From G963422445 sp963422445 (GTDB lineage: Bacteria > Pseudomonadota > Alphaproteobacteria > Thalassobaculales > Thalassobaculaceae), in contig OY729512.2 in assembly GCA_963422445.2 (NCBI GenBank), positions 4,774,001 through 4,838,000 on the forward strand: 64,000 bases of DNA, given 5' to 3'. Of the stretch, positions 29,205 to 38,487 are shown piece by piece. The position numbers and the translations under genes were made by a program. A model generated the notes under the pieces. That model saw only the letters and a program-made list of their open reading frames with translations. It had not been told where the DNA came from and ran no database searches. Within the stretch, counting starts at the first letter, position 1. Each line of letters opens with the position of its first letter.

Positions 29205-29634
29205 AACGCAGTGTTTTCAATGGTTTTCATTTAAAACGCGATAATTGGTGCGCCGGGCATGTGCGGAATATTGGTGTGGCAGAAGGCGACCGACCGACAC
29301 CTGACAACGACCGGGAGGCAGTGGAGAGGAGTAGCAACAGGGCCATTCAGGATCGGGTCTCAAGCCAGACGCCCCTCCACTGTTGTTCTTGTCGGCACCG
29401 GAACGGCGGGACACAATAGCGAGGAGGTATACAACTAGATGGAAACAAATCTTTCTAATATCGTTGAAGAAGCGGTCTCGATCCGGAACAAATCTAGTAA
29501 CTGCCCAGGTCTGATTACGGGTTCTGCTCCCGGCGGCCTGGTTCACGGCGTGTGGTTGTATGGTGAGCCGCGCGCCAGCGGCGGCACGCATCGGCCCTGT
29601 CCGTGTGAGGGATTTCGGTGTCCGGGAGGAGGTT
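29205..29634. other. Intergenic, nothing recognised
   Basis: One plus-strand frame starts at 29439 after GAGGAGG and runs 94 codons, but its second half is the antisense of the IS66 fragment, so it is unlikely to be a real gene as a whole. The first 25 codons (METNLSNIVEEAVSIRNKS) could be a truncated gene start. Confidence 0.35.
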
Positions 29635-29830
29635 TCAGAGCCGCAGTCTGGAGATCAACCGGATCGGGTTGCGGTGTGCCAGGGTTTCGAGGATCGTCCA
29701 GCCCTGCTTGCGGGCTGTGGTAATGACGGATCACAGGGTGGTGAAGTTGCGGGCGCACTGTTCGGAGCGGAAGCCGTCAAAGATTGACGCAGCTTCACCA
29801 TTCGCAGATCACGCTCGGCCTCACCTGTTA
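29635..29830 (-). pseudogene. IS66-family transposase C-terminal fragment
   Basis: Read on the minus strand the sequence gives GEAERDLRMVKLR, then after a frameshift GFRSEQCARNFTTL, a stop, and VITTARKQGWTILETLAH ending in SRLRL and a TGA at 29635. This is the well conserved C-terminal block of IS66-type transposases, where the second Arg-rich helix follows the catalytic Glu region. Upstream parts are gone. Confidence 0.65.
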
Positions 29831-30025
29831 CGATCCCTGTTGCATTTCGGACTCCGAACTGGGAGTCAAAAAATATTTGACTTTAATGAGAGCCAAACAC
29901 CAATGGATGTGTTTTCTGGACAGCTCAAGCTATCCGAACCGCCATTTGTAGAGCCAAATCACTCAATGAAAGAGAACTGTCGGCGACTGTCAGAAAGGGT
30001 AGTTTTTTGGCGGGCCGGGATGCTA

Positions 30026-31203
30026 GTGTCCTGTACGCAAAGTTCGTATTGTTAAGGGGGTGGTGTCGATTCGGGGGGCATGGTGATGCGCCTTTCGGTG
30101 GAGATCAAGCTGAGCGCGGACGAGCGCAACGAGCTTGAGCGGCTGGCGCGCGGGCGCAAAGTCTGGCGAGGCCTGTCCGATCGGGCGCACATCGTGCTGC
30201 TGGCGGCCGAAGGGCTTACCAATGTGCAGATTGGGAGCGTGCTGGGCGTGACCAGCCAGACCGCCAGGAAGTGGCGCAATCGCTTCGCAGAGCATCGTCT
30301 TGACGGGCTTGACGACGAGCCGCGCTCCGGCCGTCCCCGGCGCATCGATGACGACGCCGTGGCCGAGGTGGTGCGCAAGACGCTTGAGGAGAAGCCTCGT
30401 GACGCGACCCAATGGAGCACGCGCTCGATGGCGCAGGCGACGGGGTATGCGCCGTCGACGGTCAATCGCATCTGGCGAGCCTTTTCCCTTCAGCCGCACA
30501 GGAGCGAGACCTTCAAGCTCTCGGCAGACCCCTACTTCGTGGACAAGACGCGCGACATCGTGGGGCTCTACGTGGACCCGCCGCAGCATGCCATGGTCCT
30601 CTGCGTGGACGAGAAATCGCAGGTTCAGGCCCTCGATCGCACCCAGCCGCTGCTGCCGCTGCGCCCGGGGCAGGTCGAGCGGCGCACTCACGATTACAAG
30701 CGCAACGGCACGACCTCGCTCTTCGCAGCCCTTGACGTCGCCACAGGCAAGGTCATCGGACAGTGCTATCGGCGCCACCGCAGCGTGGAGTTCCGCAAGT
30801 TCCTGGATCACGTCGAGGCTAACGTGCCGCCCGACCTCGAGATCCACATCGTCATGGACAACTACTCGACCCACAAGACGAAGACGATCCGCGACTGGTT
30901 CGCCCGGCGACCGCGCTGGCATGTTCACTTCACCCCGACCTCTGCCTCGTGGCTCAACCAAGTCGAGCGCTTCTTCGCCGATCTGACAGAGAAGCAGATC
31001 CGGCGCGGGGTTCACCGATCGACCGTCGAGCTGGAGCAGGCGATCACCGGGTACATCGACACCGTCAACGAGGACCCCAAGCCCTTCCGCTGGCACAAGA
31101 CAGCCGATGAAATCCTGGCGTCCATCAAGCGCTTCTGCCTCAGGACCCTCGAAACCGCTGCAGCCGCAACATCATAACGGTACGAACTTTGGAATCAGGA
31201 CAC
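30026..31203 (+). mobile_element. IS630-family element, copy 2 (complete)
   Basis: 1178 bp between TA dinucleotides at 30024-30025 and 31204-31205. The terminal repeats begin GTGTCCTG and share AAAGTTCGTA further in (18 of 23 matching). On the right it has cut into the 3' end of the RNA methyltransferase gene. On the left it lies near the IS66 fragment. Confidence 0.9.
30086..31177 (+). CDS. IS630-family transposase (intact)
   Basis: 363 residues from ATG 30086, 7 bp after GGGGGG (ATG 30080 possible). N-terminal HTH (SDRAHIVLLAAEGLTNVQIG; SQTARKWRNRF), linker, then DDE domain with CVDEKSQVQ, IVMDNYSTHKT and TSASWLNQVERFF. Same subfamily as the copies at 2-916 and 33919-35007. No disruption seen, so it may be active and could act on the related copies. 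Confidence 0.9.
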   Translation: MRLSVEIKLSADERNELERLARGRKVWRGLSDRAHIVLLAAEGLTNVQIGSVLGVTSQTARKWRNRFAEHRLDGLDDEPRSGRPRRIDDDAVAEVVRKTLEEKPRDATQWSTRSMAQATGYAPSTVNRIWRAFSLQPHRSETFKLSADPYFVDKTRDIVGLYVDPPQHAMVLCVDEKSQVQALDRTQPLLPLRPGQVERRTHDYKRNGTTSLFAALDVATGKVIGQCYRRHRSVEFRKFLDHVEANVPPDLEIHIVMDNYSTHKTKTIRDWFARRPRWHVHFTPTSASWLNQVERFFADLTEKQIRRGVHRSTVELEQAITGYIDTVNEDPKPFRWHKTADEILASIKRFCLRTLETAAAATS

Positions 31204-31715
31204 TAGGCCGGCGATCCGAATACCGGTACCGGCATCGCCTTGCCGCTGCCGGGCTGAACGGGCCGCGAGCTGAACCGGCCATGCGTCAGCAGGCGGTCAT
31301 ACATGACAAGCGCGCCAGCCAGGCCGACATTGATCGAAAACCGTGTTGGGATCCGGACCACATGATCGCAGCGCGCCAGCATCGCGCCGGACAGGATGCC
31401 GCGCTCCGGTCCGAGCACATAGGCAGCACATCGCGGATGGCGGAAACTTGGCAGATCGACGGCATCCGCGGTGATCTCGACTCCGACCAGGGAGCATCCT
31501 GCTGGTAACATCATGTCGTCGGCACTGTCGAACCGATAGAACGGAACGCTTTCGGTTGCGTCTGACGTGTCGGCCTTGCTGAGTTCCCGTAGTGGCGTCG
31601 CGGCCGCTACGCTGAAGACGAAACTGGCTTCGAAGGCGTGAGCGGTACGAGCGATGGCGCCGAGGTTCATTGGCTTACTTATCCCCTCGACACCTATTCC
31701 AAAATATCCCCGCAT
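31203..31715 (-). CDS. SpoU/TrmH-family RNA methyltransferase, 3' end removed by IS630
   Basis: SPOUT-class 2'-O-methyltransferase acting on tRNA or rRNA. Motif 1 (MNLGAIARTAHAF), motif 2 (YVLGPERGILS) and motif 3 (IPTRFSINVGLAGALVMYDR) of the knotted SAM site are intact. The last codon before the stop is at the insertion point of IS630 copy 2: the stop TAG is made from the target TA and the first G of the IS. About 10-15 C-terminal residues usual in relatives are therefore missing; the fold core remains. Start chosen at ATG 31715 (MRGYFGIG); ATG 31733 possible. Confidence 0.8.
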   Translation of the reverse strand: MRGYFGIGVEGISKPMNLGAIARTAHAFEASFVFSVAAATPLRELSKADTSDATESVPFYRFDSADDMMLPAGCSLVGVEITADAVDLPSFRHPRCAAYVLGPERGILSGAMLARCDHVVRIPTRFSINVGLAGALVMYDRLLTHGRFSSRPVQPGSGKAMPVPVFGSPA

Positions 31716-31733
31716 GGTGCCGGACTCTTGCAT

Positions 31734-32036
31734 GGAAAGGTTTCGACGACAAGGTTCATGTCATAGATACTGTGGCTATCGGAACAGTTTTGTTGTGACA
31801 ACGCGTGGCATGCAAATAGCCAGCGCGAGGGACATAGTTAGGTCGGTTGGACCGCTTCGCAAATGATCAGAGAAAGACATCGATCAAAAAAGGGCGTGGA
31901 GTTGATTGCGAATCGGATAAATTCGTGCGTGGCGCTAGGCGGTAGAACGCTTGGCAGCAGGATCATTTGACGGGTCTTGGTGTCGAAGTTCATTCATTGC
32001 CGCCGGAGGCGCAATAATACTCTCATTGTGCATGTG
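31734..32036. other. Intergenic; possible 3' end of a lost gene
   Basis: About 300 bp upstream of the methyltransferase, up to the IS4/IS5-like element. On the minus strand a 32-codon frame (MHNESIIAPPAAMNELRH...) ends at 31935 and runs back to the insertion point at 32036; it may be the remainder of a gene cut by that element. Otherwise nothing is seen. Confidence 0.35.
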
Positions 32037-33534
32037 GAGCTTCTTGCAAAATTGCCGGCCCGACCGGTTTTTTGCCTTCTCGAGGCCGATTTTGTTGTCG
32101 AGGGCCTGGGTTTCGGGGCCACCTCGTGGTATGTTGTGTTTCCACAACAACAAGATACCGAGGAGGTGACCCCGATGACCCTTGGCTCGACCCTATCCGA
32201 TCTCTGGCACCGATTTCAAGGGGACCTTTTCCCTGCGTTGGCCGAGGCGGTCGGTCCTCTCCTGGAGACGCACAAGCGCTTCGTGACAGCTTTCGATCTC
32301 GTCAAGGTGGAGGGCTTCGTCGATGAGGTGTGGACCGGTCCGGGTCGGCCCCGGGAGAATCGCCGGGCGCTGGCCCGTGGCGTCATCGCCGAGGCGGTGT
32401 GGGGTCTGCCGACGACCCGCCACCTGATCGACAGGCTCAAGGTGGACCCGACGTTGCGCCGGCTGTGCGGCTGGTCGCGTGTCTCGGAGATCCCGCGTGA
32501 AGCGACGTTTTCGCGGGCGCTTGCCGAATGGTCGCAGTCCCGTCTTCCGGAGAGGATGCACGCGGCTCTGGTTGCAGAGACACTGGGCGACGCGCTCATC
32601 GGCCACGTGTCGAGGGCCTCGACGGCTATCGAGGCCCGGGAGACGCCGGCCCCGACGCCGAAGGCCCCGACGCTGAACCGCAAGCGCGGCCGGCCCCGCA
32701 AGGGCGAGGAGAGGACGAGGGAGCCTGGGCGTCTCGAACGGCAAGCGAACGGGATGGATCTCGATGAGAGGCTCGACGCGCTGCCGAAGGTCTGCGATCA
32801 CGGGGCAAAGAAGACTGCCAGGGGGTCCTGGAGGCTTGGCGCGGTTACAAGCTGCCTATCGGACACAGCAGACTGCGGGGTGCCGCTGAGGACCGTTCTC
32901 ACCTCGGCATCCGTCCATGACAGCCAGGTCACGATCCCGCTGGCGATGATGACCGCCGGGCGTGTGACCAATCTCTACGATCTCATGGACGCGGCCTATG
33001 ATGCCAGGGAGATCTACCAGATGAGTGAACGGCTTGGCCATGTGCCGATCATCGATGTCAATCCGCGCCGGGACAAGGACCTCAAGGAGGCGCGAGACCG
33101 GGAGGCCCGGGACCGGCGTGCAATAGGCCATGTCGATCCCGAGACCGTGCGGGTCCGGATCCGGTCCGGTGTCGAGAGGACCAACGCCCGCCTCAAGGAT
33201 GAGTGTGGCGGGCGCCATGTCCGCGTCCGCGGACATTCCAGGGTCGCCTGCCATCTCATGGTCGGCATCCTGGCCCTGGCGGCTGACCAGTTGATACGTC
33301 TCGCCGTCCCATAGCGCGGCTCCGACAACGCATGCCGACCCTTCACGGCCCTCTCGAAGAGAGTGGCCCGGAGATGCGTGTCCCGATGTCCACAAAGGTC
33401 CCTGTTTGGTCTCATCGTCTCTGATGAGACACCGCGAATCCATGGATTCCGACCTCCAGGTGCAGAGGTGACCGGGATCAACCGACCGATCCCGGCTCAC
33501 CGGACCCTGGGGGCAGGAATTTTGCAAGAGGTTC
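32037..33534 (+). mobile_element. IS4/IS5-like element, copy 1
   Basis: 1498 bp with imperfect terminal repeats GAGCTTCTTGCAAAATT (left) and GAACCTCTTGCAAAATT (right, complement). The flanks carry the same 4 bp, TGTG (32033-32036 and 33535-33538), a target duplication. The element is closely similar to the one at 54368-55860. Confidence 0.8.
32175..33314 (+). CDS. IS4/IS5-like DDE transposase with a scrambled internal stretch
   Basis: ATG 32175 follows AGGAGG at 9 bp. The 379 residues keep the order of a PF01609-type DDE transposase: an N-terminal domain, first catalytic region HVSRASTAIEAR (usual Asp replaced: RAST instead of RDST as in the second copy), second Asp in LMDAAYDAREI, Glu in SGVERTNARLKDE. 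Near 32830-32870 one base is missing and one is added, so about 13 residues (SWRLGAVTSCLSD) replace the conserved EAWRGYKLHID. The frame stays open but the lost Asp and GYKLH motif make activity unlikely. Confidence 0.75.
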   Translation: MTLGSTLSDLWHRFQGDLFPALAEAVGPLLETHKRFVTAFDLVKVEGFVDEVWTGPGRPRENRRALARGVIAEAVWGLPTTRHLIDRLKVDPTLRRLCGWSRVSEIPREATFSRALAEWSQSRLPERMHAALVAETLGDALIGHVSRASTAIEARETPAPTPKAPTLNRKRGRPRKGEERTREPGRLERQANGMDLDERLDALPKVCDHGAKKTARGSWRLGAVTSCLSDTADCGVPLRTVLTSASVHDSQVTIPLAMMTAGRVTNLYDLMDAAYDAREIYQMSERLGHVPIIDVNPRRDKDLKEARDREARDRRAIGHVDPETVRVRIRSGVERTNARLKDECGGRHVRVRGHSRVACHLMVGILALAADQLIRLAVP

Positions 33535-33683
33535 TGTGGTATAATTATCTCGCTCGTTGCGGATTCCCCCAGTCACGATGCCGGTGTCGATCCCAAGGCT
33601 GCCCACATTCCACTGACTCGCCTGATTCGTACGCGCAAACCCTGACAGGCATGAGCGTCAGGTGTGTTACGGAATGAGGCTGT

Positions 33684-33856
33684 TCAGCGTGAACGGTCTG
33701 CCCGGAGCTCAACCTCGTCCCCGCGAACAGTTCCGTCTTCGTCGAAAAATCGTACGGAATGCCCCTCCACGCGGCACAGAAATTTCTGTGCAGTTTCGTG
33801 GAATAGATCGAACCAGAGGTTATCCAGAAGGTCGTAACGCAGAGCTGCGCCGAGGC
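33684..33856 (-). pseudogene. Unidentified gene fragment cut by IS630 copy 3
   Basis: On the minus strand the reading frame LGAALRYDLLDNLWFDLF...HETAQKFLCRVEG ends in a normal stop at 33684. It begins at the IS630 insertion point (33857), so its N-terminus is lost. The composition looks like a real globular protein, but I do not recognise the family. Confidence 0.35.
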
Positions 33857-33858
33857 TA

Positions 33859-35033
33859 GTGTCCTGCTCCATAGGTTCGTACTATTGTGTTGTTGATGGA
33901 AGCAAGGAGGTTCATTCCGTGTCGAGAACAGCGGTGGACATTACCCTGACAGATGAGGAGCGCAAGAAGCTGGGTCGGCTGAGCCGGAGCCGCAAGTCGT
34001 GGCAGGCCTTGGCGCTGAGGGCACGGATCGTGCTGGAGGCGGACGGGCTGTCCAACAAGGAAATCGCGGCCTTGTTGGAGGTCACGGAGTTGACTGTCGG
34101 CAAGTGGCGCCGCCGCTTCGCCGAAGACCGCCTCGACGGTCTGCATGACGCGCCGCGTTCGGGTGCGCCCCGGCGCATCGGCGACGACGAAGTTGCCGAG
34201 GTCGTTCGCATGACGCTGGAGGACACACCGCCCGACGCCACTCACTGGAGCCTGCGCTCGATGGCGCGCGCCACCGGGTACGGCGCCTCGACCATCCATC
34301 GCATCTGGCAGGCCTTTTCCCTGCAGCCGCACCGCAGCGAGACCTTCAAGCTGTCGGCGGACCCGTACTTCGTGGACAAGACGCGCGACATCGTCGGCCT
34401 CTACGTGGACCCGCCGCAGCATGCCATGGTTCTCTGTGTGGACGAGAAGTCCCAGGTTCAGGCCCTCGACCGCACCCAGCCCTTGCTGCCGCTGCGGCCG
34501 GGCCAGGCCGAGCGGCGCAGCCATGACGACAAGCGCAACGGCACGACCTCGTTGTTCGCCGCCCTCGACGTCGCCACCGGCGAGGTCATCGGCAAGTGTT
34601 TCCGCCGTCACCGAAGCCGGGAGTTCCGCAAGGTCCTGGACTATATCGAGGCCAACGTGCCCGAGGATCTCGACATCCATATCGTCATCGACAACTACTC
34701 GACGCACAAGACGAAGGAAGTCCGCGCCTGGTTCGCAAAGCGGCCTCGCTGGCATGTGCACGTCACGCCGACCTCGGCGTCGTGGCTCAACCAGGTGGAG
34801 CGGTGCTTCTCCGATCTGACGGAGAAGCAGATCCGTCGCGGGGGTCACCGCTCGACCGTCGAGTTGGAGCAGGCGATCACCGCGTATATCGAGGCGGTCA
34901 ACGAGGACCCCAAGCCGTTCCGCTGGCACAAGTCCGCCGACGAAATCCTGGCGTCCATCAAGCGCTTCTGCCTGAGAACCCTCGAACTCGCGCCAACTCA
35001 ATCATAGCTATGCGAACTTCAGAATCAGGACAC
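33859..35033 (+). mobile_element. IS630-family element, copy 3 (complete)
   Basis: 1175 bp between TA at 33857-33858 and 35034-35035. Terminal repeats begin GTGTCCTG on both sides with AGGTTCGTA / AAGTTCGCA further in. Closely related to copies 1 and 2. Confidence 0.9.
33919..35007 (+). CDS. IS630-family transposase (intact)
   Basis: 362 residues. GTG 33919 was chosen as start because AAGGAGG lies 8 bp before it and the protein then begins like copy 2 (SRTAVDITLTDEERKKL). HTH region LTVGKWRRRF; DDE residues in CVDEKSQVQ, IVIDNYSTHKT and TSASWLNQVERCF. The frame is uninterrupted. The C-terminal 200 residues are very close to those of the copy at 2-916. Confidence 0.9.
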   Translation: MSRTAVDITLTDEERKKLGRLSRSRKSWQALALRARIVLEADGLSNKEIAALLEVTELTVGKWRRRFAEDRLDGLHDAPRSGAPRRIGDDEVAEVVRMTLEDTPPDATHWSLRSMARATGYGASTIHRIWQAFSLQPHRSETFKLSADPYFVDKTRDIVGLYVDPPQHAMVLCVDEKSQVQALDRTQPLLPLRPGQAERRSHDDKRNGTTSLFAALDVATGEVIGKCFRRHRSREFRKVLDYIEANVPEDLDIHIVIDNYSTHKTKEVRAWFAKRPRWHVHVTPTSASWLNQVERCFSDLTEKQIRRGGHRSTVELEQAITAYIEAVNEDPKPFRWHKSADEILASIKRFCLRTLELAPTQS

Positions 35034-35035
35034 TA

Positions 35036-35678
35036 GGTACCCCGCCTCATTTCTTTTCCCGGTAATGTGTCGAGCAGCCTGTCCGGTACATGGTCGATCG
35101 GCGCGCACCGCGCTGGTCGTGATGCTGCGGTCACGGGGGAAATCTGCCGGCAGAGAACGATGCGGCGACGGCAGTAATCCGCAATGCGTGCCGCGCTGCC
35201 GAGTCATGGCGACGATAATAGCGTAATCGCGCGCAGATCCGGCAAGCGCACGAACAAATGTCCGAAAGCGTTCGAACAGAAATCTGTCCGCCACCTTGTC
35301 AACGGGCGGTGGACGGCAGGTATTTTCGATTTACTCGTCCTGGATTTGGACCAAGTCTAACCAGGATGGGTCCGGGCACTCGCGCAAGGTATCGGATCCC
35401 GGTCAGATCCACAGTCCTCTCCTTGCGCTCGGACTTTTGCGCATGGCAGAGGTGATGTCGCGGACCGGGTTTCCGGAAACGGGCAGTGGCGCATATGCGC
35501 GCCACTCAGCCGTGATCTGCGCCAAAGCATCCGGTCTCCACGCAAATCGGCGTGTCACCAAGGGGCTCGCCAGTCAAAATGCCCCGCCCGCAGCAAGCAG
35601 AATACGGAATCACGAAGGCGAGAATGACCAACGGCCCGTTCAACGCGATTCAGAATTGCAAGCGCGAAATCCCGAACA
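35036..35678. other. Intergenic, nothing recognised
   Basis: 643 bp between IS630 copy 3 and tRNA-Val. Short open frames on both strands lack domains and ribosome-binding sites. This is the other edge of the island that separates tRNA-Val from tRNA-Asp. Confidence 0.4.
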
Positions 35679-35754
35679 TGGTGGGCGCTGACGGATTCGA
35701 ACCGCCGACCCTCTCGGTGTAAACGAGACGCTCTTCCATCTGAGCTAAGCGCCC
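35679..35754 (-). tRNA. tRNA-Val (TAC)
   Basis: A 76-nt cloverleaf: acceptor GGGCGCT/AGCGCCC, discriminator A, encoded CCA. Anticodon loop TTTACAC gives TAC for valine. T loop TTCGAAT. It follows hup, as is common in alphaproteobacteria. Confidence 0.95.
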
Positions 35755-35757
35755 ATT

Positions 35758-35798
35758 GCTTCCGGCTGCGCCGTTCCCAATTCGGCGCTGCCGGAAGC
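35758..35798. terminator. Hairpin between hup and tRNA-Val
   Basis: Arms GCTTCCGGCTGCGCCG and CGGCGCTGCCGGAAGC pair over 15 of 16 positions with a 9-base loop. It lies just beyond the hup stop and before the tRNA, where a transcript end or processing signal is expected. No T run follows on the minus strand, so it is at best a Rho-assisted or processing structure. Confidence 0.45.
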
Positions 35799-35806
35799 CG
35801 CAAAAA

Positions 35807-36079
35807 TCAGTTCAGCGCGTCCTTCAATACTTTGCTAGCCTTGAATTTTGGTTGCCGCGACGCAGCAATCTGGATTTTTTCACCGGTTCGGGGATTACGT
35901 CCCTCGGAAGCTGACCGTATCACTGAACTGAATGTTCCAAACCCGATGAGCCGGACCTCGCTGCCACCCTTGAGAGCGTCGCTGATCGCGCCAAACATGG
36001 CATCGACAGCATCAGTCGCCTGCGCCTTGGTAATGCCGGACGCGCTTGATACTATTTCGATGAGATTCGATCTGTTCAC
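35807..36079 (-). CDS. hup: DNA-binding protein HU
   Basis: Small histone-like dimeric protein that bends and compacts DNA. From GTG 36079, which has GGGAGG 7 bp before it, the product is 90 residues, the family size. The N-terminal helices (NRSNLIEIVSSASGITK), the beta-arm with GRNPRTGEKI and the final FKASKVLKDAL are typical. In relatives this gene follows lon; here an IS block of about 4 kb lies between them. Confidence 0.92.
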   Translation of the reverse strand: MNRSNLIEIVSSASGITKAQATDAVDAMFGAISDALKGGSEVRLIGFGTFSSVIRSASEGRNPRTGEKIQIAASRQPKFKASKVLKDALN

Positions 36080-36175
36080 TATAACCTCCCGAAGCGTAGA
36101 GATTGGCATCGGCTTGATACCGCCATCGAAGCGCACTCTGTGTACACATCAAATATCAACGGGTCAACCCAAGGT

Positions 36176-37621
36176 GCAGCAATTCTCCTTATGGCGTTTT
36201 TCGTTGCATTGCGGCCTTTCGTGTTGGTTTTTTGGCGGTTTTGCGGTTGGAGGGATGGGCTTGGCGCGGGGGCCGGGGATCAGGCGTTTGCGGGAGGGGG
36301 GAGGCCCGTGATGACGGTTTTCATGAGGACCGCCCATGACGCGAAGACATGGTAGGCGGTGATCGTGCGGATGTGCTCGAACAGGCGCCTTCGGGCTCCG
36401 AGTGCGTGCCGCGCCCGCCGCCAGGATGCTTCGATCAGGTCGCAGGCCGTGTGCAGGGCGAAGGCCAGCAGATTGAGCACGACCAGGATGCTGGCCAGGG
36501 TCTGGCTGCCATGCCCGAAATTGTGTTCGAGGTTGTAGCCATTGGTCTTCAGGACGTTGAAGGTCTCGTTCTCGATCTTCCAGCGGGCACGCCCGCAGGC
36601 GGCGATGGCGGCGGCGGTGTCTCGCGTGACGGCAAGGTCGGTGACGAAGCTGTTGCGGTAGGTCACCTTGCCGTCGGGCTTGGCGATCTCGACCTCCAGC
36701 CAGTTGACGACGAGCGCGTCGGCGCCGTCGCGCAGCGGCACGCCATTCATCCAGCGATAGCGATGGCGGCGCCTGGCCGCGCCCCTGCCCACGGTCTGGC
36801 ACACCTCGTCCAGCACGACGCCATGGGTGTATTCGCTCAACGTCTTGTGGCTGGACGGCTTGCACACGAAGATGAAGCTCCCGCCCGCGGCGCGCACCGC
36901 CTCGCAGATCGGCTGGCGGGACTAGAGATCGTCGCCCAGATAGACCGGTCTCAGCCCGGCCACACAAGGCCCCAGGCGGGCCAGCCAGCGCTGCGCCGCG
37001 CGGCTCTCGCAGTCCTGCTTCGCCGAGCCGTCTTGCGGGCGCACGAACTCCGGCGCCAGAGGCAAGGCGCGGCGCTGCCCCGGCGCCACCAGAGCGGCGC
37101 CGACAAAGCTGTGGAAATACTCCACCTCCTCGCCCCGCCGGCGCGTCGAGCAGTGCGCGCAGTGGATCGTGCCGGAACGGAAAGGCTCCGAGCCGTCCAG
37201 CGCGATCAACACCCGATCGTCCAGGCAGCGCAGACCCGACAAGGCACCGGCGCCATCCAGGTCATCGACAAGCGCCGAAAACACCGCATCGAAATGATCC
37301 GTCGGCGCCCCATCCAGCATCCGCCGGATATGGCTGTCGCACGCAATCCGCTCCATGCCGAACAGCGTCCCGGCGCATCAGCGCCGCGCTGCGCCGACAG
37401 CAGGCGCTGATGCGCCAGAAACGACGGGCTCTGCACGAAAAACACCGAAAACGCCGCAAGCCCGATGTCTCTCATGGCATAGCGCGTGTTGCGTCCCGAG
37501 CGCTTGTCGGGCAACGCCGCGCACCGCTTCCATGTATCGTTCAAGACGCTTCATACAACAGCTTGAATCACATCTCCAAGCCTTTGAAAACCCCCGATAA
37601 CTCCAAAAGGAGAATTGCTGC
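36176..37621 (-). mobile_element. Insertion sequence with 7-bp target duplication
   Basis: 1446 bp with 15-bp terminal repeats GCAGCAATTCTCCTT (36176-36190) and its exact complement (37607-37621). The flanking CCAAGGT is found on both sides (36169-36175 and 37622-37628), so the boundaries are well defined. The family was not named; the transposase belongs to a DDE group often left unclassified (ISNCY). Confidence 0.8.
36280..37544 (-). pseudogene. Transposase (unclassified DDE type), one frameshift and one stop
   Basis: Starts near 37544 (MNDTWKRCAALPDKRSG). After a frameshift near 37370 the frame MERIACDSHIRRMLDGAP continues through LIALDGSEPFRSGTIHC (first Asp) and PVYLGDDL, where TAG at 36919-36921 replaces a usual Phe codon. 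It then goes on with SRQPICEAV and the C-terminal part CGRARWKIENETFNVLKTNG (catalytic Glu). Only these two lesions are seen, so inactivation looks fairly recent. Confidence 0.7.
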
Positions 37622-37799
37622 CCAAGGTGATCCCACGTTAAGTGATTTGGCGTGATTTTGCCATTTTTCCAGTTGTGAAAATTTTGCCGGCTTTGTGTGT
37701 TCAGATTTGCGACCGCGGCCAGCATGATCTTGAAGGCTCAATTCGTGAATCGTAAGCATTGTGACAGGATCCCGCCGATTCGTCTTGACGGTCAGAGAG

Positions 37800-38475
37800 A
37801 TGGATCACGAGCGGTTTCGGGATTGGTTTTCGCGTGTCGATGAGTTGAGGCGGCGCGGCGCAAGGCGGCGGCGGTGCTGTCGGACCCGCCGGAGGGCGCG
37901 GCCTCGCTGGTGGCGACCGAGCTGGGCGTGGATGACGAACGGCGCTGTCGGCATTGCGGCGCCGGCGGGGCGGTGTCGCAGGGCACGGCGCGCGGTCTTC
38001 GCCGTGTCCGGTGCAAGGCCTGTGGGAAGACGTTCGGTGCGCTGACCGGCACAGCGCTATCGCGCGCACCGGGGTCGATCCTAGTCGTCGCCGACCGTGC
38101 GGGCAAGACCCTCAGCCATACCCTGCCCGCCCTCAACGCAGACAGCGTGAAGAAGGGGCTGGAGCCGGTCGTAGCACCGGATGCGCTGCTCGTCTCCGAC
38201 GCCAACCGCTGCTATCCGCCCGTTGCGGCGGCGCTCGACATCCCACACGGGAGCATCAACGCTTCTGCCAGCCAGCGGGTCCGGGGCGCGCAGCACATCC
38301 AGACGGTCAATAGCCGCCACAGCCAGATCAAGGGCGTCCTGCGCGGCTCCGCGGCATCCCACCAAGGACTTGGACAGCTATCTGAGGTGGTTCCATCTCA
38401 TTGAACGCGGCGATCAACCAGCGTCCAGAGCCTGCCTCGAGGCAGCGATGGCCAGACCGCCGCCTATGTTTTGCG
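37800..38475 (+). pseudogene. IS1595-family transposase remnant
   Basis: MDHERFRDWFSRVDEL starts the frame; after a frameshift comes a zinc ribbon CRHCGAGGAVSQGT...RCKACGKTFGALTG typical of IS1595 transposases. The central helix-turn-helix region is deleted, and the ISXO2-like part (LLVSDANRCYPPVA; QTVNSRHSQIKGVLRG) follows. A further frameshift precedes DLDSYLRWFHLIERG. Not functional. It is a different lineage from the IS1595 element at 56991. Confidence 0.65.
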
Positions 38476-38487
38476 AATTGAGCCATT

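Noticed and set aside
30023..31096. Minus-strand open frame of 357 codons (similar ones opposite 33919-35007 and 51584-52543)
   Set aside because: These are antisense to intact transposase reading frames; their mutual similarity only reflects the similarity of the IS copies.
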